The position numbers were made by a program, and so were the translations under genes. The notes beneath the pieces are model-generated. The model was given only the letters and a program-made list of their open reading frames with translations, did no database searches and was not told the origin of the DNA. This document shows, in pieces, positions 1-6,470 of a stretch of 6,486 nucleotides of DNA (the stretch's first letter is position 1; each line of letters begins with the position of its first letter). This DNA is from Pedococcus sp. (GTDB taxonomy: Bacteria > Actinomycetota > Actinomycetes > Actinomycetales > Dermatophilaceae), in NCBI GenBank assembly GCA_025936615.1, contig JAICSZ010000134.1, positions 1 through 6,486 of the forward strand, given 5' to 3'.

Positions 1-851
1 CCACGGGCCTCGTCGACCCCGAGATCGAAGTCCGTCCGGCGCGCGGCCAGGTCCCCGATCTCGTGAAGGAGATCAAGATCCGCGCGGAGAAGAACGAGCG
101 CGTCCTGGTCACGACGCTGACCAAGAAGATGGCCGAGGACCTCACCGACTACCTCCTCGACAAGGGCGTTCGGGTCAGGTACCTCCACAGCGAGGTCGAC
201 ACGCTCCGGCGGGTCGAGCTGCTGCGCGAGCTGAGGCTCGGGGAGTACGACGTCCTGGTCGGCATCAACCTCCTCCGCGAGGGTCTCGACCTGCCCGAGG
301 TGTCGCTCGTGAGCATCCTCGACGCCGACAAGGAGGGCTTCCTGCGCTCGGCGCGCTCGCTGATCCAGACCATCGGTCGCGCCGCCCGCAACGTGTCCGG
401 GCAGGTGCACATGTACGCCGACTCCGTCACGCCCTCGATGCGCGAGGCGATCGACGAGACGCAGCGCCGCCGCGAGATCCAGATCGCGTACAACCTCGAG
501 GCGGGGGTCGACCCGCAGCCGCTGCGCAAGAAGATCGCCGACATCACCGACATGTTGCAGCGCGAGGACGCCGACACCGCCAGCCTGATGGGCTCCGGGC
601 GCACGCAGTCGCGCGGGAAGGCCGGTGGGGGCGGCCGGGGCGGGCGTGGAGCGCTGCAGGCCGACGCCGGCGTGGCCGCCGACCGGCTGCGCGACCTGCC
701 TGCCAACGACCTGGCCAACCTGATCCAGGAGCTGTCCGCCCAGATGCACCAAGCTGCCGCAGACCTGCACTTCGAGCTCGCGGCACGACTGCGCGACGAG
801 ATCGGCGACCTCAAGAAGGAGCTGCGCCAGATGTCGGCGGCCACCAGCTAG
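1..851 (+). CDS. uvrB: UvrABC excinuclease subunit B, C-terminal part (5' end outside window)
   Basis: This is the C-terminal roughly 280 residues of UvrB, the damage-verifying helicase-like subunit of bacterial nucleotide excision repair. UvrB is loaded by UvrA and recruits UvrC for incision. The reading frame is open from the window edge (codons begin at position 3 with [16 protein letters not shown]), so the GTG at 63 is internal and the gene is 5'-truncated only by the window. Visible landmarks are helicase motif V ([13 protein letters not shown], 261-299), motif VI with the arginine finger region (QTIGRAARN, 366-392), and the terminal UVR coiled-coil domain that contacts UvrC (about 708-827, with [11 protein letters not shown]). 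A Gly/Arg-rich linker (about 597-650) joins the helicase core to the UVR domain. The gene ends at TAG 849-851. The ATP-binding motif I and beta-hairpin lie upstream. Family identity is essentially certain. Confidence 0.97.
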   Translation, partial: TGLVDPEIEVRPARGQVPDLVKEIKIRAEKNERVLVTTLTKKMAEDLTDYLLDKGVRVRYLHSEVDTLRRVELLRELRLGEYDVLVGINLLREGLDLPEVSLVSILDADKEGFLRSARSLIQTIGRAARNVSGQVHMYADSVTPSMREAIDETQRRREIQIAYNLEAGVDPQPLRKKIADITDMLQREDADTASLMGSGRTQSRGKAGGGGRGGRGALQADAGVAADRLRDLPANDLANLIQELSAQMHQAAADLHFELAARLRDEIGDLKKELRQMSAATS

Positions 852-911
852 CCGGGTCGCCTGTCGGTTTCCGTCAATTGTCCGAGGCCGCACACCGGTC
901 GTCTCTGCGAT

Positions 912-917
912 GGTGAG
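912..917 (+). promoter_or_regulatory. Weak Shine-Dalgarno that favours ATG 923
   Basis: GGTGAG lies 5 nt before ATG 923, a workable spacing. The alternative in-frame GTG at 920 would leave only 2 nt, so the ATG is preferred. An out-of-frame ATG at 910 is irrelevant. Confidence 0.5.
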
Positions 918-922
918 CAGTG

Positions 923-3900
923 ATGCCCACAGCGTTCGAGCCCTACCTGCCGGCGATGCTGCCTGCATGGGCCGCCCAGGACCCGGGCCTGTCGTCGCGG
1001 CTGGTCCGGGGCAGCCTGGTCATGTTCGACATCAGCGGCTTCACGCGGCTGACCGAGCGGCTGGCGGCTCGTGGCCGGGCAGGGGCTGAGGAGCTCAGCG
1101 ACATCCTCGACGCCGTCTTCGGGACGTTGGTCGAGCGCGCGCTCAGCGAGGGCTGCGACCTGCTCAAGTGGGGCGGCGACGCCGTGCTCCTGCTGGCCGA
1201 AGGGCCGGACGCGCCGGTCCGCGCCTGTCGGGCGGCGCTGCGGATGCGTGCCGCCATCGGCAAGGTCGGCCACCTGCGGACGAGCGTCGGGCCCGTCGTG
1301 CTCCGCGCCTCCTGCGGGGTGGTGACGGGGGAGGTGGCCCTGGTCCTGGCGGGCGACCCGGCGCTGCACCGCGAGCTGATGGTGGTCGGCCCGGCGGCGA
1401 CCGCGGTGGCCACCATCGAAGGCGTGGCCACTGCGGGCCAGGTCCTGGTCGACGACGCGACCGCCCGGGCCCTGGACCCGAGCCTGCTGGGGGAGCGGGT
1501 CGGACCGGGATGGACGCTGACCGGCATGCCGCACCTCCCCTCGGCGAACGGCGCCGACGGCGGTGGTGCTGGCCTGCACCGGCAGGGCCTGGACGGCGAC
1601 CGCCCCGACCGCGAGGGCCTCGACCGCGACGAGGTCGGCCAGCTGCTGCCCCCGCAGCTGCGAGTGCACCTCACCCGCGGTGCGCACGAGCCGGAGCACC
1701 GGGTGGTCACCGCGGCGTTCCTGCGGTTCGAGGCGACCGACGAGCTCCTGGAGCGTGGCGGCATCGACGCGCTGGCGCGCGGCGTGGACGAGCTGGTCCG
1801 CAACGCGCAGGACGCGACCCACCGCCACGGCGTGTCGTTCCACGAGTCCGACATCGACGTCGACGGCGGCAAGATCATGCTGGTTGCCGGGGCGCCGCTC
1901 AGCTCCGGCGACGACCTCGACCACATGCTCGCGACAGTGCGGCTCGTCGTCGACCGCGCGACGACGGTGCCCGTGCGCGCCGGCGTGGCCCAGGGGCGCG
2001 TCTTCACCGGTGACCTGGGACCCGCCGCACGCCGGACCTACTCCGTCAAGGGCGGTGCCGTGAACCTCGCGGCGCGGCTGGCGGCGAGGACCGCCACCGG
2101 GCAGATCCGCCTCCCCGTCGAGCTGCTCGAGCACAGCCGCCTCAGCTGGCAGCTGTCCGACCGGGCTGCCCTGCGGCTGAAGGGGATTGCCGATGACGTG
2201 CCCACCGCTGCGCTGGGCGTTGCGACCTCGTCGACCGTGGGCTCGCCGGACACCGTCATGGTGGGCAGGGAGCGCGAGCTCGGACTGGTCCGGGCGGCCC
2301 TGGAGAGGCTGGGCGACCTCGACGGCGGCTCGCTCGTCGTCCTTGGGGAGCCCGGCATGGGCAAGACGCGGCTGGTCGCCGAGGTCGTGAGCGAGGCGGC
2401 GGACTTCCCGGTCCTGCGTGCCGAGTGCGGGCACAGTGGGGCGGCTGCCCCCTACGCCACCGTGCGCACCCTGCTGGCCGAGGCCTTCGGCATCACCGGC
2501 CTCTCCAACGCGGCGCGAGGCGTCGCGCGGATCCGCGAGGTGGTGGGGGCGCTGGCCCCGGAGCTGTTGGAGCAGCTGCCGCTGCTGGGTGCCGTCTTCG
2601 ACGTGACCGTGTCCAGGGGTGGGCCGGACCTGCGCGCCCTGGACGAGGAGTTCCGCAGCGACGCACTGCACCGGCTGGTGGTCGACCTCCTGCGCGCGGT
2701 GGTCCTTAGCCCGACCGTCATCGTCATCGAGGACACCCACCTGATGGATGCCGACAGCGGGCGAGTCCTCGACCACCTCATGGCCCACGCCGAGGACCGC
2801 CCCTGGCTGCTGGTCAGCACCCGCCGGGACGCGCCCGAGGGGTGGACGCCGGCGGTCGGCGAACGCATCAGGCTGTTGCCGCTCGACGGTGGGCAGTCGG
2901 ACGCCATGGCCGAGCTGGTCGTGCCGGACCACCCGCTGCCCCCGGCGCTCGCGCACGAGCTCGCCGTCCGAGCAGGCGGCCACCCCCTGTTCCTGCGCGA
3001 GCTGGTCCTCGCGGCCTCACGGGGGGACCAGCTCGACGACCTGCCACTGACGGTCGAGGAGCTCGTGTCGGTGCAGATCGACTCCCTGCCAGCGGCCCCG
3101 AGAGCCCTCCTGCGCAGGGCCGCCGTGCTCGGTGTCACCTTCACCAACCAGCTCCTCGAGGAGGTGGCCACGGACGGTGGCGTGGCCAATCCCACGGACC
3201 TGCCGCACCAGATGGAGGCCCTCGCTGCGTTCATCGTCCCCAGCGGCGGGCGCAAGTGGCAGTTTCGCCACACGGTGCACCGCGAGGCCGCATATGCCGG
3301 GTTGCCCGTCAAGGTCCGTGCGCGGCTGCACGCCCGGGTGGGTGACGTCCTCGCCCGGTCGCCGCGCAACCTGGCCCGTCACCCCGAGGTCCTGGCGCAC
3401 CACTACTTCGCCGCTGGACGGTTCGACGACGCGTGGGGGTGCGCCCGCAGGGCGGGTCGCAAGGCGCTCGACAGGGCCGCGCCGGAGGCCGCTGCCGAGG
3501 CGTTCGCCAGGGCGGCCGAGTCGGCCGCGCGGGCGGCTTCGGTCGGCGTCGAGGAACAGGCGCTTGACCTGGAGTCGTGGGGGGACGCGTTGTTCCTCTG
3601 TGGCCGTTCCGGTGAGGCCGACCGCGCCTACGCCCACGCCCGCCGGCTCCAGTCCACGGCGCCCCTGCGCCTGGCGGACCTGGCGCTCAAGCTGGCGAAG
3701 GTCGCGCAACGACAGGGACGCTATGCCGTCGCCCTGCGCCGGACCACGACCGGGCTGCGGGACGTCGCCAACCTCGCCGGCGACAACGCGCTCGCCAGCC
3801 GGGCGCGGCTGCTTGCTCGGCGCAGCGTCGTCCAGATGAGCCAGGGGCGCTACGCGGAGGCCGGGCAGTGTGCCGAACAGGCGGTGCGGATCGCGACGAT

Positions 3901-4768
3901 GGCCGGGCAGCAGGACTCGCTCGCGCAGGCGCACCTCGTGCTCCACGGGGTCGAGGTGTTCACCGGCGCCCACAGCGGTGTGGACCACGGCGCGCTGGCG
4001 CTGGGTCTCTACGAGTCGCTCGGTGACGTCGCCGGCCAAGCCCACGCGCAGAACAACATCGCGATGCGGATGCTCATGGCGGGCGACTGGTCGGACGCCC
4101 TGGACACCTTCGGCCTCGCCTCGGCCAGCTTCGAGAAGGTGGGGGATGCCGCGAACGCCGCCAACGCGGCCTACAACAGCGCGGACCTGCTGAACCGCCA
4201 GGGCAAGGCGCAGGAGGCGCTGACCCGGCTGGCACGCATCGCCCGCGTGGCGCAGGCCGTCGACGACGAGGAGCTCTCTGCGCTGGTCCTGCGCGAGCAG
4301 GGCCGGGCCAACACCAGGTCCGGAGAGCTCGAGCAGGGGATGGCCCAGCTCGCCTCGGCGGTGGAGCAGTTCACCGCCCTGCGCGAGCCGCACGAGGTGT
4401 GCGAGACCGACATCGCGGTCGCCGAGGCCCACCTGTTGGCCGGGAACCCGCGGGAGGCCTTGACGCTCGTGGAGGGCGCCATCGAGACGGCGTCACGGCT
4501 GGGGGCGGCCACGCTGCTGCCCTCCGCCCTGCGCGTGCGCGCCAGCGCCCAGCTCGAGCTGGGTGACCCTGACGGTGCCCGGGACTCGGTGGAGAGAGGC
4601 CTGGCGAGCGGGGCGCGGTCCGAGCTGGCGCACGAGCGCGGGTTCCTGCTCGCAGTCGCCGCGCGGCTGGGTGACCTGGGAGCCGCCAACGACGCGGCAG
4701 CGGCCCTCGACCGACTCGGTGTCGTCCGGGCGCCGCTGCCGTGGCTGACAGGGTCAGGTCACGGGTAG
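923..4768 (+). CDS. sAC-like protein: tandem class III cyclase domains, STAND/AAA ATPase and TPR tail
   Basis: This is a predicted cytosolic signalling protein of about 1281 aa with no signal peptide or membrane segment. Cyclase domain 1 (about residues 30-190) has FDISGFT with metal Asp36 and LLKWGGDAV with Lys82 and metal Asp86. At its transition-state positions it has Thr160 and Thr164 in place of Asn and Arg. A charged Gly/Asp/Arg-rich linker (about 195-255) follows. Cyclase domain 2 (about 258-435) has Arg268 and Gly316 where metal Asp residues belong, but keeps the GGAVNLAAR signature with Asn381 and Arg385; Ser374 sits at the substrate Asp position. Next is an ATPase module starting near MVGRERELG (446), with Walker A GEPGMGKT (475-482) and Walker B VIVIEDTHLMD (Glu603, Asp604). 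A winged-helix-like stretch (FRHTVHREAAY, about 781) leads into TPR-like helices from about 840 to 1265. There is no LuxR-type HTH at the end, unlike many actinobacterial cyclase-ATPase regulators. Layout and length match soluble adenylyl cyclase relatives. It may make a cyclic nucleotide at one composite site or act as a pseudo-cyclase sensor. It begins 71 nt after uvrB, and its end overlaps the opposing gene by 10 bp. Confidence 0.9.
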   Translation: MPTAFEPYLPAMLPAWAAQDPGLSSRLVRGSLVMFDISGFTRLTERLAARGRAGAEELSDILDAVFGTLVERALSEGCDLLKWGGDAVLLLAEGPDAPVRACRAALRMRAAIGKVGHLRTSVGPVVLRASCGVVTGEVALVLAGDPALHRELMVVGPAATAVATIEGVATAGQVLVDDATARALDPSLLGERVGPGWTLTGMPHLPSANGADGGGAGLHRQGLDGDRPDREGLDRDEVGQLLPPQLRVHLTRGAHEPEHRVVTAAFLRFEATDELLERGGIDALARGVDELVRNAQDATHRHGVSFHESDIDVDGGKIMLVAGAPLSSGDDLDHMLATVRLVVDRATTVPVRAGVAQGRVFTGDLGPAARRTYSVKGGAVNLAARLAARTATGQIRLPVELLEHSRLSWQLSDRAALRLKGIADDVPTAALGVATSSTVGSPDTVMVGRERELGLVRAALERLGDLDGGSLVVLGEPGMGKTRLVAEVVSEAADFPVLRAECGHSGAAAPYATVRTLLAEAFGITGLSNAARGVARIREVVGALAPELLEQLPLLGAVFDVTVSRGGPDLRALDEEFRSDALHRLVVDLLRAVVLSPTVIVIEDTHLMDADSGRVLDHLMAHAEDRPWLLVSTRRDAPEGWTPAVGERIRLLPLDGGQSDAMAELVVPDHPLPPALAHELAVRAGGHPLFLRELVLAASRGDQLDDLPLTVEELVSVQIDSLPAAPRALLRRAAVLGVTFTNQLLEEVATDGGVANPTDLPHQMEALAAFIVPSGGRKWQFRHTVHREAAYAGLPVKVRARLHARVGDVLARSPRNLARHPEVLAHHYFAAGRFDDAWGCARRAGRKALDRAAPEAAAEAFARAAESAARAASVGVEEQALDLESWGDALFLCGRSGEADRAYAHARRLQSTAPLRLADLALKLAKVAQRQGRYAVALRRTTTGLRDVANLAGDNALASRARLLARRSVVQMSQGRYAEAGQCAEQAVRIATMAGQQDSLAQAHLVLHGVEVFTGAHSGVDHGALALGLYESLGDVAGQAHAQNNIAMRMLMAGDWSDALDTFGLASASFEKVGDAANAANAAYNSADLLNRQGKAQEALTRLARIARVAQAVDDEELSALVLREQGRANTRSGELEQGMAQLASAVEQFTALREPHEVCETDIAVAEAHLLAGNPREALTLVEGAIETASRLGAATLLPSALRVRASAQLELGDPDGARDSVERGLASGARSELAHERGFLLAVAARLGDLGAANDAAAALDRLGVVRAPLPWLTGSGHG

Positions 4769-5706
4769 CTGCCCCGGATGTCGTGGACGAACAGGATGTA
4801 GGTGTAGACGTCGCCGGCGTTGTCCTTGGTGGACTGCACCTGGTCGACGCAGGCGTCCTGGTTGGCGCCGAGCACGCCCTTGGACGGGCAGTTCGCGAGA
4901 GTCGAGAATGCGCCGGTGTCGGTCAGGTCGACGGTCACCGGGAACTGGCCCACCCCGCCGTTGCCGCACAAGGACTTGTCGCACGCAAGGATGAGGGTGG
5001 CCGGGTCCTCGTGGGTGTAGAGCGGGTTGCCGCTGGCGTCCTTGAGGTTGACCGTTGCGGTGACGAGCTCCGCGGTGGTGCCGCTGCTGGTGCGGCAGTT
5101 CAAGATCTGGTCGCACGAGCCGACCGACATGAGCACGGCGCCGTTGCCGCCGTTGTCGAGCAGGAGGAAGCCGCACACCGGCATGTCCGGCGTCGGCCCG
5201 GGACAGCTCGGGTCGGTGACGTTGAGCGCTTGGTGCGGGGTGGCCTGGGTCTTGAAAGAGGTGTGGGCGACGTTGATCGAGATGGTGCCGTCGTTGAGGG
5301 CGGGGCCGGACGTGTCGCTGGCCGTCAGTGTCACATCGTTGGCGACAGCGGAGTACACCGCGCCGGTGATGGTGGTCGAGGAGGCGCCGGCGGCGATGGT
5401 GCCGGTGGTGGTCCCGGAGAGGGTCCCGGGCTTCGCGGCGCTGAGCGCGACCCCCGAGGCCTGGTTGGCGGTGAGCGGCGCGCCGGTCGTGTCCAGGCGC
5501 GTGACCACGACCGACATCGGGCGCCCGGCCACGCCACCGACCAGGCCGGTGCCGGCGTCGTTGACGGAGGTGATGACGAGTGAGCCCTTGATCGAGCCGG
5601 CCGACGCCGGGCTCGTGGCGACGGTCATCAGTCCGACACCGATGACGAGCGCGAGGACGGTCAGCATCGCGGCGCGGAGACGGTGACGCAGGGTGGGTCG
5701 GACCAT
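4759..5706 (-). CDS. Secreted protein with Ig-like half and eight-cysteine C-terminal half, function unknown
   Basis: The product is 315 aa from ATG 5706, chosen because AGAGAGG lies 6 nt upstream and the peptide then opens with a normal signal sequence. A GTG start ten codons further upstream (5736) is possible but lacks this support. The signal peptide has a basic n-region (R3, R7, R9, R11), a hydrophobic core (about 12-29) and a likely signal-peptidase I site after ASA36. There is no lipobox, LPxTG motif or C-terminal membrane helix, so the protein is probably released. Residues about 37-146 are rich in Thr, Ser, Ala, Gly and Val, with alternating beta patterns (VTLTASDTSG, LNDGTISINV) typical of bacterial Ig-like/invasin-type sandwiches. 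Residues about 147-315 carry all eight cysteines (168, 178, 198, 204, 242, 247, 273, 286), consistent with up to four disulfides. No catalytic motif was recognised. The gene converges on the cyclase gene and its TGA lies inside that gene's 3' end. The coding assignment is firm and the function is unknown. Confidence 0.85.
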   Translation of the reverse strand: MVRPTLRHRLRAAMLTVLALVIGVGLMTVATSPASAGSIKGSLVITSVNDAGTGLVGGVAGRPMSVVVTRLDTTGAPLTANQASGVALSAAKPGTLSGTTTGTIAAGASSTTITGAVYSAVANDVTLTASDTSGPALNDGTISINVAHTSFKTQATPHQALNVTDPSCPGPTPDMPVCGFLLLDNGGNGAVLMSVGSCDQILNCRTSSGTTAELVTATVNLKDASGNPLYTHEDPATLILACDKSLCGNGGVGQFPVTVDLTDTGAFSTLANCPSKGVLGANQDACVDQVQSTKDNAGDVYTYILFVHDIRGSYP

Positions 5707-5712
5707 GACAGG

Positions 5713-5719
5713 CCTCTCT
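5713..5719 (-). promoter_or_regulatory. Shine-Dalgarno of the secreted-protein gene
   Basis: Read on the minus strand, AGAGAGG sits 6 nt before ATG 5706. This decides between the ATG and the in-frame upstream GTG at 5736, which would place this site inside the coding region. Confidence 0.65.
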
Positions 5720-5899
5720 CGAAGGGGACGCCTCACTCTCCCGGCCCGACGGCGACATGGTGTACGACAACTGTCCTAGCCACAATGGCCGACGTCGCGG
5801 CGCGGCACGGGTGCCTGGCCGCGGGCCGAGGAGGGGGTGACGCGTGGCGACGACCTGAGGACGCCGGCCCTGGGTGAGACGCTGCTGGGACGCTGGTCG

Positions 5900-5928
5900 C
5901 TGCCCGGTGGAGGCGTCGGGACTACCGT
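5900..5928 (+). promoter_or_regulatory. Candidate promoter giving a leaderless MmcQ/YjbR transcript
   Basis: A TAnnnT-type -10 (TACCGT, 5923-5928) ends 7 nt before GTG 5936, which would place the transcription start at or one base before the start codon. A weak -35 (CTGCCC, 5900-5905) lies 17 nt upstream of the -10. No Shine-Dalgarno exists at usable distance (the nearest, GGTGGAGG, is 22 nt away). This pattern is common for leaderless genes in actinobacteria. Confidence 0.45.
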
Positions 5929-5935
5929 CGTTGCT

Positions 5936-6283
5936 GTGAGCAACCTGGACTACGAGGGTCTCCGCGCCTACTGCCTGGGCAAGCCCGGCGCCTGGGACGA
6001 CCAGCCGTGGGAGGGCGACCATGTCGCCAAGGTCGGCGACAAGATCTTCGCGTTCATGGGTGGGGACAGCGTGGGGGTGAAGTGCGGCGCCACCCGGGAC
6101 GAGGCCGACGAGTGGCTGAGGCAGTACCCCGACGACGCCACCAAGATGGCCTACCTCGGCCGCTCGGGCTGGAACACGCTGCTCATCGGGGGCGCCATCC
6201 CGCAGGAAGAGGTCCTCGAGGCCGTCGATGCCTCCTACGACCTGGTCGTCGCCAAGCTGCCCAGGTCGAAGCGGCCGTCCTAG
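5936..6283 (+). CDS. MmcQ/YjbR family protein
   Basis: This is a small cytosolic protein of 115 aa of the MmcQ/YjbR (CyaY-like fold) family. Members are often annotated as DNA-binding, but their biochemical role is not settled. Family features are an N-terminal helix with YCLGKPGAWDDQPW, the strand pair DHVAKVGDKIFAFMG, a central KCGATRDEADEWL helix region, the GWNTLLIGG strand, and the closing IPQEEVLEAVDASYDLVVAKLP helix where SY is typical. Length fits the family's usual 110-120 aa when GTG 5936 is the start. A GTG at 5837 would add 33 residues of non-family sequence and has a purine-rich tract only 2-3 nt upstream, so it is less likely. The gene is divergent from the secreted-protein gene and appears monocistronic, since a hairpin begins at its stop codon. 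Confidence 0.9.
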   Translation: MSNLDYEGLRAYCLGKPGAWDDQPWEGDHVAKVGDKIFAFMGGDSVGVKCGATRDEADEWLRQYPDDATKMAYLGRSGWNTLLIGGAIPQEEVLEAVDASYDLVVAKLPRSKRPS

Positions 6284-6308
6284 GGGCTCGGTCCGTGACC
6301 GGCGCCCC
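6283..6308 (+). terminator. Hairpin terminator candidate overlapping the MmcQ/YjbR stop
   Basis: GGGGC (6283-6287) pairs with GCCCC (6304-6308). Inside that, CGGTC (6289-6293) pairs with GACCG (6297-6301) around a CGT loop, giving 10 base pairs with a small internal loop. No U-tract follows, which is usual for high-GC actinobacterial terminators but leaves the call tentative. Its first base is the last base of the stop codon. Confidence 0.5.
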
Positions 6309-6331
6309 GCGGCCTGCATCCGTGTGGTCGG

Positions 6332-6362
6332 TTGGGCGGAATGGGGGTGGCGCCTCTAGCAT
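6332..6362 (+). promoter_or_regulatory. Candidate promoter for the downstream riboswitch-led gene
   Basis: The -10 element TAGCAT (6357-6362) fits the actinobacterial TAnnnT pattern. A weak -35 (TTGGGC, 6332-6337) lies 19 nt upstream, longer than ideal. The predicted start near 6369 falls just before the conserved GGAGGGGAGTA of the riboswitch candidate, which supports the placement. Confidence 0.4.
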
Positions 6363-6369
6363 GAGGGGT

Positions 6370-6470
6370 ACATCGGAGGGGAGTATCCCCACGCGGTGTC
6401 CTCGTCATCACGGCCGAAGCCACGTCGCTGACCCAGCCACGCGGCATACGGCCCGGGGACCCGGTCCGCA
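6370..6470 (+). promoter_or_regulatory. yybP-ykoY (Mn2+) riboswitch candidate, probably leading a terC-family gene
   Basis: The segment begins with CGGAGGGGAGTA (6374-6385), matching the conserved GGGGAGUA loop of the yybP-ykoY aptamer. It continues with CTCGTCATCACGG (6401-6413), resembling the conserved CGUCA region, and closes with GACCCGGTCCG (6458-6468). CGGA (6374-6377) can pair with TCCG (6465-6468) as part of a closing P1 helix. GCCG (6413-6416) can pair with CGGC (6442-6445) to make an internal arm. This class senses Mn2+ and commonly controls TerC-family or other metal-export membrane proteins; terC genes near uvrB are, from memory, frequent in actinobacteria. No convincing long reading frame starts before the window ends, consistent with an untranslated leader. 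The call rests on remembered motifs and hand pairing. The exact 3' boundary is uncertain. Confidence 0.6.

Noticed and set aside
1581..1635. Short internal repeat in the cyclase linker (GLDGD / GLDRD)
   Set aside because: Only two imperfect copies of a few residues in a low-complexity Asp/Arg/Gly linker; not enough to call a repeat feature.
848..2983. 711-codon open frame on the minus strand opposite the cyclase gene
   Set aside because: It is a high-GC antisense artefact. The translation is rich in R, G, H, Q and P with no domain pattern, while the plus-strand frame shows clear cyclase motifs.
3017..4432. 471-codon minus-strand open frame opposite the ATPase/TPR region
   Set aside because: It is compositionally biased with no recognisable motif; the sense frame encodes continuous ATPase and TPR sequence.
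4741..5583. 280-codon plus-strand open frame opposite the secreted-protein gene
   Set aside because: The minus-strand frame has a signal peptide, a good Shine-Dalgarno and ordered cysteines; the plus-strand translation has low-complexity V, G, A, R and D composition.
5759..5785. Possible minus-strand promoter for the secreted-protein gene (TTGTGG, 15-nt spacer, TACACC)
   Set aside because: The spacer is short and the -10 lacks the final T of TAnnnT. Too weak to list as a feature.
5837..5935. N-terminal extension of the MmcQ/YjbR protein from GTG 5837
   Set aside because: It adds 33 residues with no family resemblance, and the purine tract before it is too close to the GTG. The 5936 start gives the normal family length.
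4754..6319. 521-codon minus-strand open frame spanning the secreted-protein and MmcQ/YjbR genes
   Set aside because: It runs through two well-supported genes in another frame and is dominated by R, H, P and G. It looks like a shadow of the secreted-protein gene's codon bias.
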